This document shows, piece by piece, positions 54,996 to 63,253 of a stretch of 64,000 bases of DNA. The DNA is from Paraburkholderia tuberum STM678. GTDB lineage: Bacteria; Pseudomonadota; Gammaproteobacteria; Burkholderiales; Burkholderiaceae. A program made the translations under genes and the position numbers. Under the pieces are notes generated by a model that saw only the letters and a list, made by a program, of their open reading frames with translations, was not told where the DNA came from and made no database searches. The stretch's first letter is position 1; each line of letters opens with the position of its first letter. The stretch spans positions 1-64,000 of the forward strand of contig NZ_CADFGP010000035.1 of the NCBI RefSeq assembly GCF_902833905.1, read 5' to 3'.

Positions 54996-55979
54996 ATGAC
55001 GCACCCTTACCCCGCGCTCGACGTGATCACCTACGGCGAAGCGATGGCGATGTTCGTCGCCGCCGAAGCCGGCCCGCTCGCGGGCGTCGGGCACTTCACG
55101 AAGCGCATCGCCGGCGCGGATCTGAACGTCGCGATCGGCTTGTCCCGACTTGGCTTCAGGGTGGGCTGGATGAGCCGCGTGGGCGACGATTCGTTCGGCC
55201 GGTACGTGCGCGACACGCTGACGAAAGAGGGCATCGACCAGCAATGCGTGAGCACCGACGCGCGCCATCCGACCGGCTTCCAGCTGAAGTCGAAGAGCGA
55301 CGACGGCAGCGACCCGGCGGTCGAATACGTCCGCAAGGGCTCGGCGGCGAGCCATCTGTCGCTCGACGACTACCTCGCCGATTACGTGCTGCCCGCGCGT
55401 CATCTGCATCTGACCGGCGTCGCCCCGGCGATCTCGGCAAGCTCGCGCGAACTCGCATTCCACCTGGCCCGCGAAATGCGCGCTGCGGGCAGGACGATCT
55501 CGTTCGACCCGAACCTGCGTCCGACGCTGTGGCCCTCGCGCGCGGCGATGGTCGAAGGCTTGAACGCGCTCGCCGCGCTCGCCGACTGGGTGCTGCCCGG
55601 CATCGGCGAGGGTGAGATTCTGACCGGCCACACGCAGCCGGAGGACATCGCGAAGTTCTATCTCGAGCGCGGCGCGCGCGGCGTGATCGTCAAGCTCGGC
55701 GCGCAGGGCGCGTATTACGGCACCGCGACCGATGCCGCGACGATCGCCGGCCGGCCGGTCGCGAACGTCGTCGATACGGTCGGCGCGGGCGATGGTTTCG
55801 CGGTCGGCGTGATCAGCGCGCTGCTCGAAGGCCGCACGCTCGCGCAGGCGGTCGCGCGTGGCAACCGGATCGGCGCGCTCGCGATCCAGGTGATCGGCGA
55901 TTCGGAAGGTTTGCCGAGCCGCGCCGAACTCGACGCACTGGAGCTGGCCGAGGTACCGGACATCGCAAGCGCGGCCTGA
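54996..55979 (+). CDS. kguK: 2-ketogluconate kinase (PfkB family)
   Basis: A 327-residue PfkB/ribokinase-like sugar kinase. GGxD-type start (ITYGEAMAMF), RIAGADLNVAIGLSRLG and the anion-hole motif DTVGAGDGFAVG (catalytic Asp in GAGD) are present. Operon position between kguE and kguT favours 2-ketogluconate as substrate; 2-keto-3-deoxygluconate (KdgK) is the alternative by sequence. Confidence 0.9.
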   Translation: MTHPYPALDVITYGEAMAMFVAAEAGPLAGVGHFTKRIAGADLNVAIGLSRLGFRVGWMSRVGDDSFGRYVRDTLTKEGIDQQCVSTDARHPTGFQLKSKSDDGSDPAVEYVRKGSAASHLSLDDYLADYVLPARHLHLTGVAPAISASSRELAFHLAREMRAAGRTISFDPNLRPTLWPSRAAMVEGLNALAALADWVLPGIGEGEILTGHTQPEDIAKFYLERGARGVIVKLGAQGAYYGTATDAATIAGRPVANVVDTVGAGDGFAVGVISALLEGRTLAQAVARGNRIGALAIQVIGDSEGLPSRAELDALELAEVPDIASAA

Positions 55980-56102
55980 CGCGGATCGGACCGCATCGAT
56001 AGCGCTGCATCCACAACCAGCATCGACGACAACAAGAGCGCCCACAGCGCGCCCAGATTTTTTCATCATTGATTCGGGACGACGCCGTCCAAGGAGACTT
56101 CC

Positions 56103-57392
56103 ATGACCTCATCGCTTGCGATTCGCCGTTGGTGGACGATCATGCCGATCGTGTTCATCACCTACAGCCTCGCGTATCTGGATCGCGCGAATTTCGGCTT
56201 CGCGTCAGCGGCCGGCATCAATCAGGATCTCGGCATCAGCAAGGGGCTCGCGTCGCTGATCGGCGCGCTGTTCTTCCTCGGCTATTTCTTCTTCCAGATT
56301 CCGGGTGCGATCTATGCCGAGCGCCGCAGCGTGAAGAAACTGGTGTTCTGGAGCCTCGTTCTGTGGGGCGGCTGCGCGGCGTTGACCGGCATGGTCAGCA
56401 ACATTCCGTCGCTGATGGCGATCCGCTTCCTGCTCGGCGTCGTCGAAGCCGCGGTAATGCCGGCGATGCTGATCTTCATCAGCAACTGGTTCACGAAGAG
56501 CGAGCGCTCGCGCGCGAACACGTTCCTGATCCTCGGCAATCCGGTCACGGTGCTGTGGATGTCGGTCGTGTCGGGCTATCTCGTGCATTCGTTCGGCTGG
56601 CGGCACATGTTCATCGCCGAGGGCGCGCCCGCGATCATCTGGGCGATCTGCTGGTGGTTCCTCGTCAAGGACAAGCCCGAGCAGGTGTCGTGGCTCACGC
56701 AAGAGGAAAAAGACGCGCTCGCGCAGACGCTGCGCGCCGAGCAGGCCGCGATCAAGCCGGTGCGCAACTACAGCGAGGCGTTTCGCACGCCCGCGGTCAT
56801 CAAGCTGTGCGCGCAGTATTTCTGCTGGAGCATCGGCGTGTACGGCTTCGTGCTGTGGCTGCCGTCGATCCTGAAGAACGGCTCGTCGTTCGGCATGGTG
56901 GAAACCGGCTGGCTGTCGGCGCTGCCGTATCTGGCCGCGACGATCGCGATGCTTGCAGCTTCGTGGGCATCGGATAAACTCAACCGCCGCAAGGTGTTCG
57001 TGTGGCCGTTCCTGCTGATCGGTGCGATTGCGTTCGCGGCGTCGTACGGGCTCGGTTCCGCGCATTTCTGGGTCTCGTATGCGCTGCTCGTGATCGCGGG
57101 CGCCGCGATGTACGCGCCGTATGGACCGTTCTTCGCGATCGTACCGGAGCTGCTGCCGAAGAACGTCGCGGGCGGCGCGATGGCGCTGATCAACAGCATG
57201 GGCGCGCTCGGTTCGTTCGTCGGCTCGTACGTGGTCGGTTATCTGAACGGCGCGACCGGTTCGCCCGCGGCATCGTATGCATTCATGAGCGTGGCGCTCG
57301 TCGCCGCGGTGATCCTGACGCTCGCCGTCAAGCCGGCCGCGGCCGAACAACGTGGCCCCGCTCGTCCCACCGTCGCAAGGAAAATTAGCTGA
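56103..57392 (+). CDS. kguT: 2-ketogluconate transporter (MFS, ACS family)
   Basis: A 429-residue twelve-helix major facilitator. ITYSLAYLDRANFGFASAAG is the anion:cation symporter family opening, and RFLLGVVEAAVMPAMLIFISNWFTKSERSRANT is the loop between helices. The stop overlaps the kguD start by one base, tying it to the operon. Confidence 0.92.
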   Translation: MTSSLAIRRWWTIMPIVFITYSLAYLDRANFGFASAAGINQDLGISKGLASLIGALFFLGYFFFQIPGAIYAERRSVKKLVFWSLVLWGGCAALTGMVSNIPSLMAIRFLLGVVEAAVMPAMLIFISNWFTKSERSRANTFLILGNPVTVLWMSVVSGYLVHSFGWRHMFIAEGAPAIIWAICWWFLVKDKPEQVSWLTQEEKDALAQTLRAEQAAIKPVRNYSEAFRTPAVIKLCAQYFCWSIGVYGFVLWLPSILKNGSSFGMVETGWLSALPYLAATIAMLAASWASDKLNRRKVFVWPFLLIGAIAFAASYGLGSAHFWVSYALLVIAGAAMYAPYGPFFAIVPELLPKNVAGGAMALINSMGALGSFVGSYVVGYLNGATGSPAASYAFMSVALVAAVILTLAVKPAAAEQRGPARPTVARKIS

Positions 57393-58357
57393 TGAACAAG
57401 ATCGTCGCCTGGAAGTCGCTGCCCGAGGATGTGCTCGCCTATCTGCAACAGCATGCGCAGGTCGTGCAGGTCGATCCGTCACAGCATGATGCGCTCGTCG
57501 CCGCGCTGCGCGATGCCGACGGCGGCATCGGCGCGAGCGTGCAGATCACGCCGGCGATGCTCGAAGGCGCGAGCCGGCTGAAGGCGCTGTCGACGATCTC
57601 GGTCGGCTACGACCAGTTCGACGTCGCCGACCTCACGCGCCGCGGCATCGTGCTCGCGCACACGCCGGACGTGCTGACCGAATCGACCGCCGATACCGTG
57701 TTCTCGCTGATCCTCGCGTCCGCGCGGCGCGTCGTCGAGCTGGCCGACTGGGTCAAGGCGGGGCAGTGGCGCACGAGCATCGGGCCCGCGCAGTTCGGGC
57801 TCGACGTGCAGGGCAAGACGATCGGCATCGTCGGCTTGGGGCGGATCGGCGGCGCGGTCGCGCGACGCGCGGCGCATGGCTTCAACATGAAGGTGCTGTA
57901 TACGAACCGCAGCGCGAACCACCAAGCGGAGCAGGCGTATGGCGCGCGGCGCGTCGAGCTGGCTGAATTGCTCGCGCAGTCCGATTTCGTCTGTCTGCAG
58001 GTGCCGCTCACGCGAGAGACGCGGCATCTGATCGGCGCCGCCGAACTGCGCGCGATGAAGAAGAGCGCGATCCTGATCAACGCTTCACGCGGCGCGACCG
58101 TCGACGAACCGGCGCTGATCGAGGCGCTGCGCAACGGCACGATTCACGGCGCGGGCCTCGACGTGTTCGACACCGAACCGTTGCCTGCCGACTCGCCGTT
58201 GCTCGCCATGCCTAACGTGGTCGCATTGCCGCATATCGGCTCGGCGACGCACGAGACCCGTCATGCGATGGCGCTCAACGCGGCGGAGAACCTGGTCGCC
58301 GCGCTCGACGGCACATTGACGACCAACATCGTCAACCGTGACGTCCTGGCGAAGTGA
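57392..58357 (+). CDS. kguD: 2-keto-6-phosphogluconate reductase (D-2-hydroxyacid dehydrogenase)
   Basis: A 321-residue D-isomer-specific 2-hydroxyacid dehydrogenase. The NAD(P) motif GLGRIGGAVARR lies at about 150-160, and the catalytic Arg, Glu and His are visible in NASRGATVDE, LDVFDTEPLP and LPHIGSATHETR. In the operon it should reduce 2-keto-6-phosphogluconate to 6-phosphogluconate. By sequence alone it could also be a glyoxylate/hydroxypyruvate reductase (GhrB-like). Confidence 0.9.
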   Translation: MNKIVAWKSLPEDVLAYLQQHAQVVQVDPSQHDALVAALRDADGGIGASVQITPAMLEGASRLKALSTISVGYDQFDVADLTRRGIVLAHTPDVLTESTADTVFSLILASARRVVELADWVKAGQWRTSIGPAQFGLDVQGKTIGIVGLGRIGGAVARRAAHGFNMKVLYTNRSANHQAEQAYGARRVELAELLAQSDFVCLQVPLTRETRHLIGAAELRAMKKSAILINASRGATVDEPALIEALRNGTIHGAGLDVFDTEPLPADSPLLAMPNVVALPHIGSATHETRHAMALNAAENLVAALDGTLTTNIVNRDVLAK

Positions 58358-58411
58358 TTCGCAGGGCGGCACGCAAGCTCCCGTCCTCGGACCGGCACGA
58401 GCGATGAGCGA

Positions 58412-59506
58412 ATGAGCACGACCCCGCCCCCGGCCAGCATGCCGCCTGGTCCCCCGAGCGCGCCGCCGCGCCGCGCGACGATCACCGATGTCGCGCGTGA
58501 AGCCGGCACCGGCAAGACCAGCATCTCGCGCTATCTGAACGGCGAGTTCAGCGCGCTGTCGCCCGAGCTGCGCGCGCGCATCGAAGCCGCGATCGCGCGG
58601 CTCGACTATCAGCCGAACCAGATGGCGCGCGGCCTGAAGCGCGGCCGCAACCGGCTGATCGGCATGCTGGTCGCCGACCTGACCAATCCGTACTCCGTCG
58701 AAGTGCTGCAAGGCGTCGAGGCCGCGTGCCACGCGCTCGGCTTGATGCCGCTGATTTGCCACGCGGCGAACGAAGTCGAGATGGAGCGGCGTTATCTGCA
58801 ACTGCTGACCACGTACCGCGTGGAAGGTGTGATCGTCAACGCGCTAGGCGTGCGCGAGGAGACGTTGCGGCCGGTCGGCGACGGCGGGATTCCGGCGGTG
58901 CTGGTCGATCGGCGCGTGGAGGGGCTGGTCGCCGACATGGTCGGTCTCGACAATGGCGCGGCCGCCGCGCTCGGTACGCGGCATCTGCTCGAACGGGGCT
59001 TCGAGCAGATCTGGTTCGTCGTGCAGCCGTTCGAGCAGGTCAGCTCGCGGCAGTTGCGCGTCGAAGCATTCGATCGGGCGATGCGCGACGATGGCCGCGC
59101 GCGCGGTCGTACGCTGGTGCTCGATCTCGCCGATGCAACTGCGCTCGAGCGCGGTCTCGCGGAGCTGGATCGTGCGATCGACGCGCCAGGCGGGGCCGGT
59201 GCCGAGCCCGCCGGCGCCTCCCCACGCGTCGCGCTGTTCGCGGCCAATGCACCGGTCGCGTTGCGGCTCGCGCTGCATCTGAACGCGCGTTACGGCACGC
59301 ACTGGCAGAGCCGCGTCGCGCTGCTTTCCATCGACGATCCGGATTGGGCCGAGCTCGCCGGCATCACGACGATCCGCCAGCCGACCTACGACATCGGTTA
59401 TCGCGCGGTCGAATTCCTGCACGAGCGCATCGAAGGCGCGCAGACGGGCGCGCGCGACTGCCTGCTGCCCGGCGAGCTGATCGTGCGTGCGTCGACCGCA
59501 CGCTGA
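58412..59506 (+). CDS. ptxS: LacI family repressor, probable PtxS
   Basis: A 364-residue LacI-type repressor. A Pro-rich N-terminal extension (1-20) precedes the helix-turn-helix TITDVAREAGTGKTSISRYLNG and hinge QMARGLKRGRN. The effector domain runs from IGMLVADLTNPYSVEVLQG to the end. It is the last gene of the kgu operon here, whereas in Pseudomonas ptxS comes first and apart. The palindrome before kguE is its expected target, with 2-ketogluconate as inducer. Confidence 0.88.
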   Translation: MSTTPPPASMPPGPPSAPPRRATITDVAREAGTGKTSISRYLNGEFSALSPELRARIEAAIARLDYQPNQMARGLKRGRNRLIGMLVADLTNPYSVEVLQGVEAACHALGLMPLICHAANEVEMERRYLQLLTTYRVEGVIVNALGVREETLRPVGDGGIPAVLVDRRVEGLVADMVGLDNGAAAALGTRHLLERGFEQIWFVVQPFEQVSSRQLRVEAFDRAMRDDGRARGRTLVLDLADATALERGLAELDRAIDAPGGAGAEPAGASPRVALFAANAPVALRLALHLNARYGTHWQSRVALLSIDDPDWAELAGITTIRQPTYDIGYRAVEFLHERIEGAQTGARDCLLPGELIVRASTAR

Positions 59507-59589
59507 TTTCCGGCCAATCTGCGATGATGCGGGCTGCGGCGCGCAGCGGTTGCGCGCCGGGGATTGCAAGGAACCCCGCAAGGATACTC

Positions 59590-60489
59590 ATGGTTGTGCC
59601 ACCGCTTACCCTCGCGAGCCTCGCGCTCGCCACGCTCGTCATCGCCGCTTTACCGTTTCTGATTTACCGACAATTGCGCCGTCCGCTCGCGCTTCGGCCG
59701 CGCGACGCGATCGCCGGCGTCGCGGTGTTCGCGCTGTTCGCGATGGTCATCGAGCGTGCGCTGCACGACTATCTGTTGCGCGGCAACGAAACGACCGCGG
59801 CGTTCCTTTCGCAGCCGCTCGCGTTCGTCGTCTATGGTGCGCTGGCCGCGGGCGTTTGCGAGGAAGTGGGGCGGTTCTTCGGCATGCGGCTGCTCATGAA
59901 GCGCGCGGCGGCGCGGCCGGCGGTGCGCAAGAAGGCGACCGTCGACGCGCCCGCCGGCGTCGCTGCAAGCGCGGGCGCGAGCCCCGCCGCCAGCACGACC
60001 GCCGACACGCGCACCGCCGCATTGCGCGCCGACGATGGCGCCGCGCTCAGCTACGGCCTCGGCCACGGCGGCGCGCAAGCGTGGATGGTCGGCGTGTTCG
60101 TGCAGTGCCAGTGGCTCGTGTTCGCGGTCCTCGAAAACCGTGGCCGGCTCGGCGATTACCTCGGCAATCTGCCGGCCGAAGCGGTGATGCGCGTGCATCT
60201 GATTCTCGCGAGCCTGACGCCGCAACTGGCCGGCATTTTCGCGCTCGAACGCGTCGCGGCGCTGGTGTTCCAGATCGGCTTGTCGGTGCTGATGTGGCGC
60301 GGCGTGCGGGCCGGCTCGCGCGGCATCCTGCCGCTCGCGATCGGGGTGCACGCGCTGATCGACGTGCCTGCGGCAATGACGCAGGCGCGGCTGCTGCCGC
60401 TCGCGGCGGCCGATACGATCTATGGGGTGGCGGCGGTGTTCGTCGCGGGACTGCTGATACGGATTTACCGGCGGCCGGCGGCGGCGTGA
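59590..60489 (+). CDS. YhfC family glutamic-type intramembrane protease
   Basis: A 299-residue multi-pass membrane protein. The motif CEEVGRFFG (90-98, EExxR), a histidine in YGLGHGGAQA (His159), and HALIDVPAA near residue 263 match the YhfC/CAAX-like protease pattern. An Ala/Thr-rich cytoplasmic insert (about 105-145) separates helices and looks species-specific. AAGGATAC precedes ATG. It is unrelated in function to the kgu genes. Confidence 0.82.
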   Translation: MVVPPLTLASLALATLVIAALPFLIYRQLRRPLALRPRDAIAGVAVFALFAMVIERALHDYLLRGNETTAAFLSQPLAFVVYGALAAGVCEEVGRFFGMRLLMKRAAARPAVRKKATVDAPAGVAASAGASPAASTTADTRTAALRADDGAALSYGLGHGGAQAWMVGVFVQCQWLVFAVLENRGRLGDYLGNLPAEAVMRVHLILASLTPQLAGIFALERVAALVFQIGLSVLMWRGVRAGSRGILPLAIGVHALIDVPAAMTQARLLPLAAADTIYGVAAVFVAGLLIRIYRRPAAA

Positions 60490-60585
60490 GCGGATGAGCC
60501 GCTGGACAGCAGGCGCCTCGCTATCCCTTCAGCGTTTCTCTAAAATGCGCCTACGTTTCAGGACCTTCTTTTCCCGGCAGCCTTC

Positions 60586-60951
60586 ATGGAAGCTTACCAA
60601 TACGACTGCGCGCATCCGGAGTTCGACGAGATCGCGCGCGTCATCAGCGATCTGTTTCCCGAGCAGACGCAGTTCATCGAGCGTGCCGCCGACGATGGCA
60701 CGCCCACACTGACGGTTCACTGGGTAGCAATGCGCTTCGGCTCGACCGCGCGCCGTATCGCGATGACGGTCGCGATCGCGCCGGCGGCGCTCGCGCGTTA
60801 TCGCGCGATGCCGGCGCGGTTGCGTGGCCGCAGCTTTGCGGTATTGCGCGCGTACGTCGAAGCGAGCCTGGGCTCGCTCGAAGAAATGTACGCGAACGGC
60901 CAGGCGGTCCCGCGCGAAGTCACGGTCGATCTCGGCGAAGAGTTCGCGTGA
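60586..60951 (+). CDS. DUF3022 family protein
   Basis: A 121-residue cytosolic protein, MEAYQYDCAHPEFDEIARVISDLFPEQT then LTVHWVAMRFGSTARRIAMT. It matches a small family (DUF3022) known mainly from Burkholderia and relatives; function is unknown. No operon partner is clear. Confidence 0.82.
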   Translation: MEAYQYDCAHPEFDEIARVISDLFPEQTQFIERAADDGTPTLTVHWVAMRFGSTARRIAMTVAIAPAALARYRAMPARLRGRSFAVLRAYVEASLGSLEEMYANGQAVPREVTVDLGEEFA

Positions 60952-60980
60952 CGCGCGAATGAAGCGCGGGTGAAGCGGAT

Positions 60981-61418
60981 TCAATCCGCGAGCCGATAGA
61001 CCTTCGCGAAACGCGCGGCCTGCACGACGCCATAGTCGCCGGGCGCGTACTGCATGACCCAGTCGCCGGCCGCGCCGTGCAGCACGTCGCCGCCGCTCGC
61101 GCAGCGCGCGAGCGAGAAGGACTCGTCCATCCGGCGGGCGAGTACGACCGCCGGGCGATTGCGGTAGGCGCCGGCTTCGCCGTGCGCGAGCGCGGCATCG
61201 GCGGGCAGGTACTTCGCATCGAAGCGCTCGCGCGACACGACCCAGCGCTCGCCGGTCGAGCCGGTGATCAGCGCATCGCCGCGCACATAGCGGTTCGGGC
61301 CTTCGAGGCTCATCAACTGGCCTTCGGCGGCGGCGAATTCGACGCTTACCGTTTCGTCCTTGACGACGCGTTGGGCGTGCGGATCGTCACGCAAATCGAG
61401 ATTCCTGAGTTCGGTCAT
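60981..61418 (-). CDS. PGDYG-motif protein
   Basis: A 145-residue cytosolic protein. The C-terminal WVMQYAPGDYGVVQAARFAKVYRL carries the PGDYG pattern that names a small family of unknown function. The rest is beta-rich, with GERWVVSRERFDAKYLP. Convergent with the DUF3022 gene. Confidence 0.82.
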   Translation of the reverse strand: MTELRNLDLRDDPHAQRVVKDETVSVEFAAAEGQLMSLEGPNRYVRGDALITGSTGERWVVSRERFDAKYLPADAALAHGEAGAYRNRPAVVLARRMDESFSLARCASGGDVLHGAAGDWVMQYAPGDYGVVQAARFAKVYRLAD

Positions 61419-61682
61419 GAAGCGGGTGGAAGATTAGGGGGAGAGCGTTGCGGCGAGACTTGCCGCTTTGCGGCGATCGTGCGTCGAGTCGCTGGGACGG
61501 GTTGCCGGCCCAGACAGCGCGCCCCGAATAATGCCAGATGCATGAGCCGGGCGGGGGGAGGCGAAAGGCTGAGACGTGGTGAGAAAGCCGCTGTTCGGGC
61601 GCCGGCGGAATTGCCGAAATCAACCGCGTCCGAACGGACCCGCGCCCGCAACGAGGCAACCCCCGCCGCGGGCGCTCTTTCA

Positions 61683-62198
61683 TTACGGCTTGACAGTCGC
61701 GTCGCTCGCGGCTGCCGCGGGCTTGCCGCCCTTGCCCTTGCCATGGTGGCCGCGATGATGACCCTCGGGGCCGCCCTGGTGGAACGTCGCGTCGGCGAGC
61801 TTCTTCTGCTCCGGCGACAGGCTGCTATACAGCGGATCGAACGCATCGACGAGCTTCTTCATGCCGTCCGCATGCGCCTGCGCGATCGTTGCGTACTGTT
61901 TCATGTCGTCGAGCGCGCTCACGTTGGTGGCCGCCTTGCGCTGCTCGAACAGCCGGCCCATCGTTTCGCCGTTGCTGCGCATGACGTCGGCGAACGCCTT
62001 CCATTGCGTTTCCTGCGCGGGCGTGATCTTCAGTTGCGAGTGCAGATAAGCGATGCGGTCTTCGACGTTGCGTTCGTGGCCGGCCTTGGCCGCGGAGGCC
62101 GAGGCCGTGGTGTCCGGCGCTGCGGCCGGCGCGGTGGTTTGGGCGAACGCGCCGCCCATCGAAACGGCCGTAGCCAGCATAACCAGTGCTTTTTTCAT
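61683..62198 (-). CDS. Spy/LTXXQ-type periplasmic protein
   Basis: A 171-residue exported protein with a signal peptide ending near AFAQ (about residue 20). The mature part is helical, with two LTxxQ-like segments: RIAYLHSQLKITPAQETQWKAFADVMR and FDPLYSSLSPEQKKLADATFHQGG. The tail is His/Gly/Lys-rich (HHRGHHGKGKGG), possibly metal binding. CpxP/Spy proteins chaperone periplasmic proteins under stress. Start MKKALVM at 62198 is clear. Confidence 0.87.
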   Translation of the reverse strand: MKKALVMLATAVSMGGAFAQTTAPAAAPDTTASASAAKAGHERNVEDRIAYLHSQLKITPAQETQWKAFADVMRSNGETMGRLFEQRKAATNVSALDDMKQYATIAQAHADGMKKLVDAFDPLYSSLSPEQKKLADATFHQGGPEGHHRGHHGKGKGGKPAAAASDATVKP

Positions 62199-62537
62199 CG
62201 AAACTCCTGATGTCTGTTCGTTATTGAGACACGGCGCGCGGCGAGCGTCTTGCCCCACGCCAGCGGCGAATGGCGCCGCACCGCAAGCGGCTGCCGCATT
62301 CGCCCGGCGCCGCTATTAGTAACACGTTAACCCTACAATACGGTGCGTGTGCGACAAACGCTTACAACCGAAACGAACGCGAAACGGCTCGGGCCTGATC
62401 GGCAATCGCGCCGACATACTGCGCCGAGGCCGCCCCACAGTGTGCCGTGCATCTGTGACCGTAGCGCGTGACATGGCGCCGCTGCGTGCAGACGCGCGAT
62501 AATCCGCGACATTCCACGCCAACTTCCTTCCCCTTCG
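62199..62537. other. Intergenic region between the Spy-like gene and lrp
   Basis: 339 bases between divergent genes, without a supported gene. GC-rich near 62220-62310, AT-richer near 62320-62350. No regulator motif was fixed. Confidence 0.4.
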
Positions 62538-62996
62538 ATGAGACCTCCGCGCCTCGACCAGCTCGACGACCTCGACCGCAACCTCGTTGCACTGCTGCAA
62601 GCCAACGCGCGCGAGAGCGTCGCGAATCTTGCGCGGCAGCTCGGCGTCGCGCGCACGACCGTGATCGCGCGCATTGCGCGGCTCGAGCGCAGCAACGTGA
62701 TCGCCGGCTACAGCGTGAGGCTTGGCCAGGATGTGCTCGATTCGAGCATCGTCGCGTATGTCGGCATCATCATCGCGCCGAAGCACGGACCGGCCGTGCA
62801 GAAACGCCTCGGCAAAATGCCCGAAGTGCAGATGCTGTGCGCGGTCAGCGGCGAATTCGACTACGTGGCATGGCTGCGCGCCGATTCGCCCGAGCGGCTC
62901 AACGATCTGCTCGATCAGATCGGCGGGCTAGAGGGCGTCGAGCGGACCACGACGTCGATCATTCTCGCGCGCAAGATCGACCGCGGCACGGTGTGA
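62538..62996 (+). CDS. Lrp/AsnC family transcriptional regulator
   Basis: A 152-residue feast/famine regulator. The helix-turn-helix ARESVANLARQLGVARTTVIARIARLERSNVIAGYSV (about 24-60) precedes an RAM ligand domain ending TTTSIILARKIDRGTV. It lies upstream of a lysine-dehydrogenase-like gene on the same strand, and similar Lrp genes commonly control lysine catabolism. Confidence 0.9.
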   Translation: MRPPRLDQLDDLDRNLVALLQANARESVANLARQLGVARTTVIARIARLERSNVIAGYSVRLGQDVLDSSIVAYVGIIIAPKHGPAVQKRLGKMPEVQMLCAVSGEFDYVAWLRADSPERLNDLLDQIGGLEGVERTTTSIILARKIDRGTV

Positions 62997-63253
62997 GTCG
63001 GCGCGCGGCGTAACCTCTTCGCGAGTGCTGCGAGAGTCCATCGTTGACGCCTTTTTTACGCTGTTTCGACAAATCGTTTGAGCGGTTCGTCAGAACGTCG
63101 AACGGGATGGTCATACCGCAGCATTTTGCGCGTATGAACTGTTTTTGCTTCTTCCTACACTGTCATTCAAGGGTTCGGCCCGCAGGCGCCGCGCGCAACA
63201 CGCGGCGCACTTCCCAAGCTCAGAGACAGCACATGGATAACAAGGAGAAGCAG

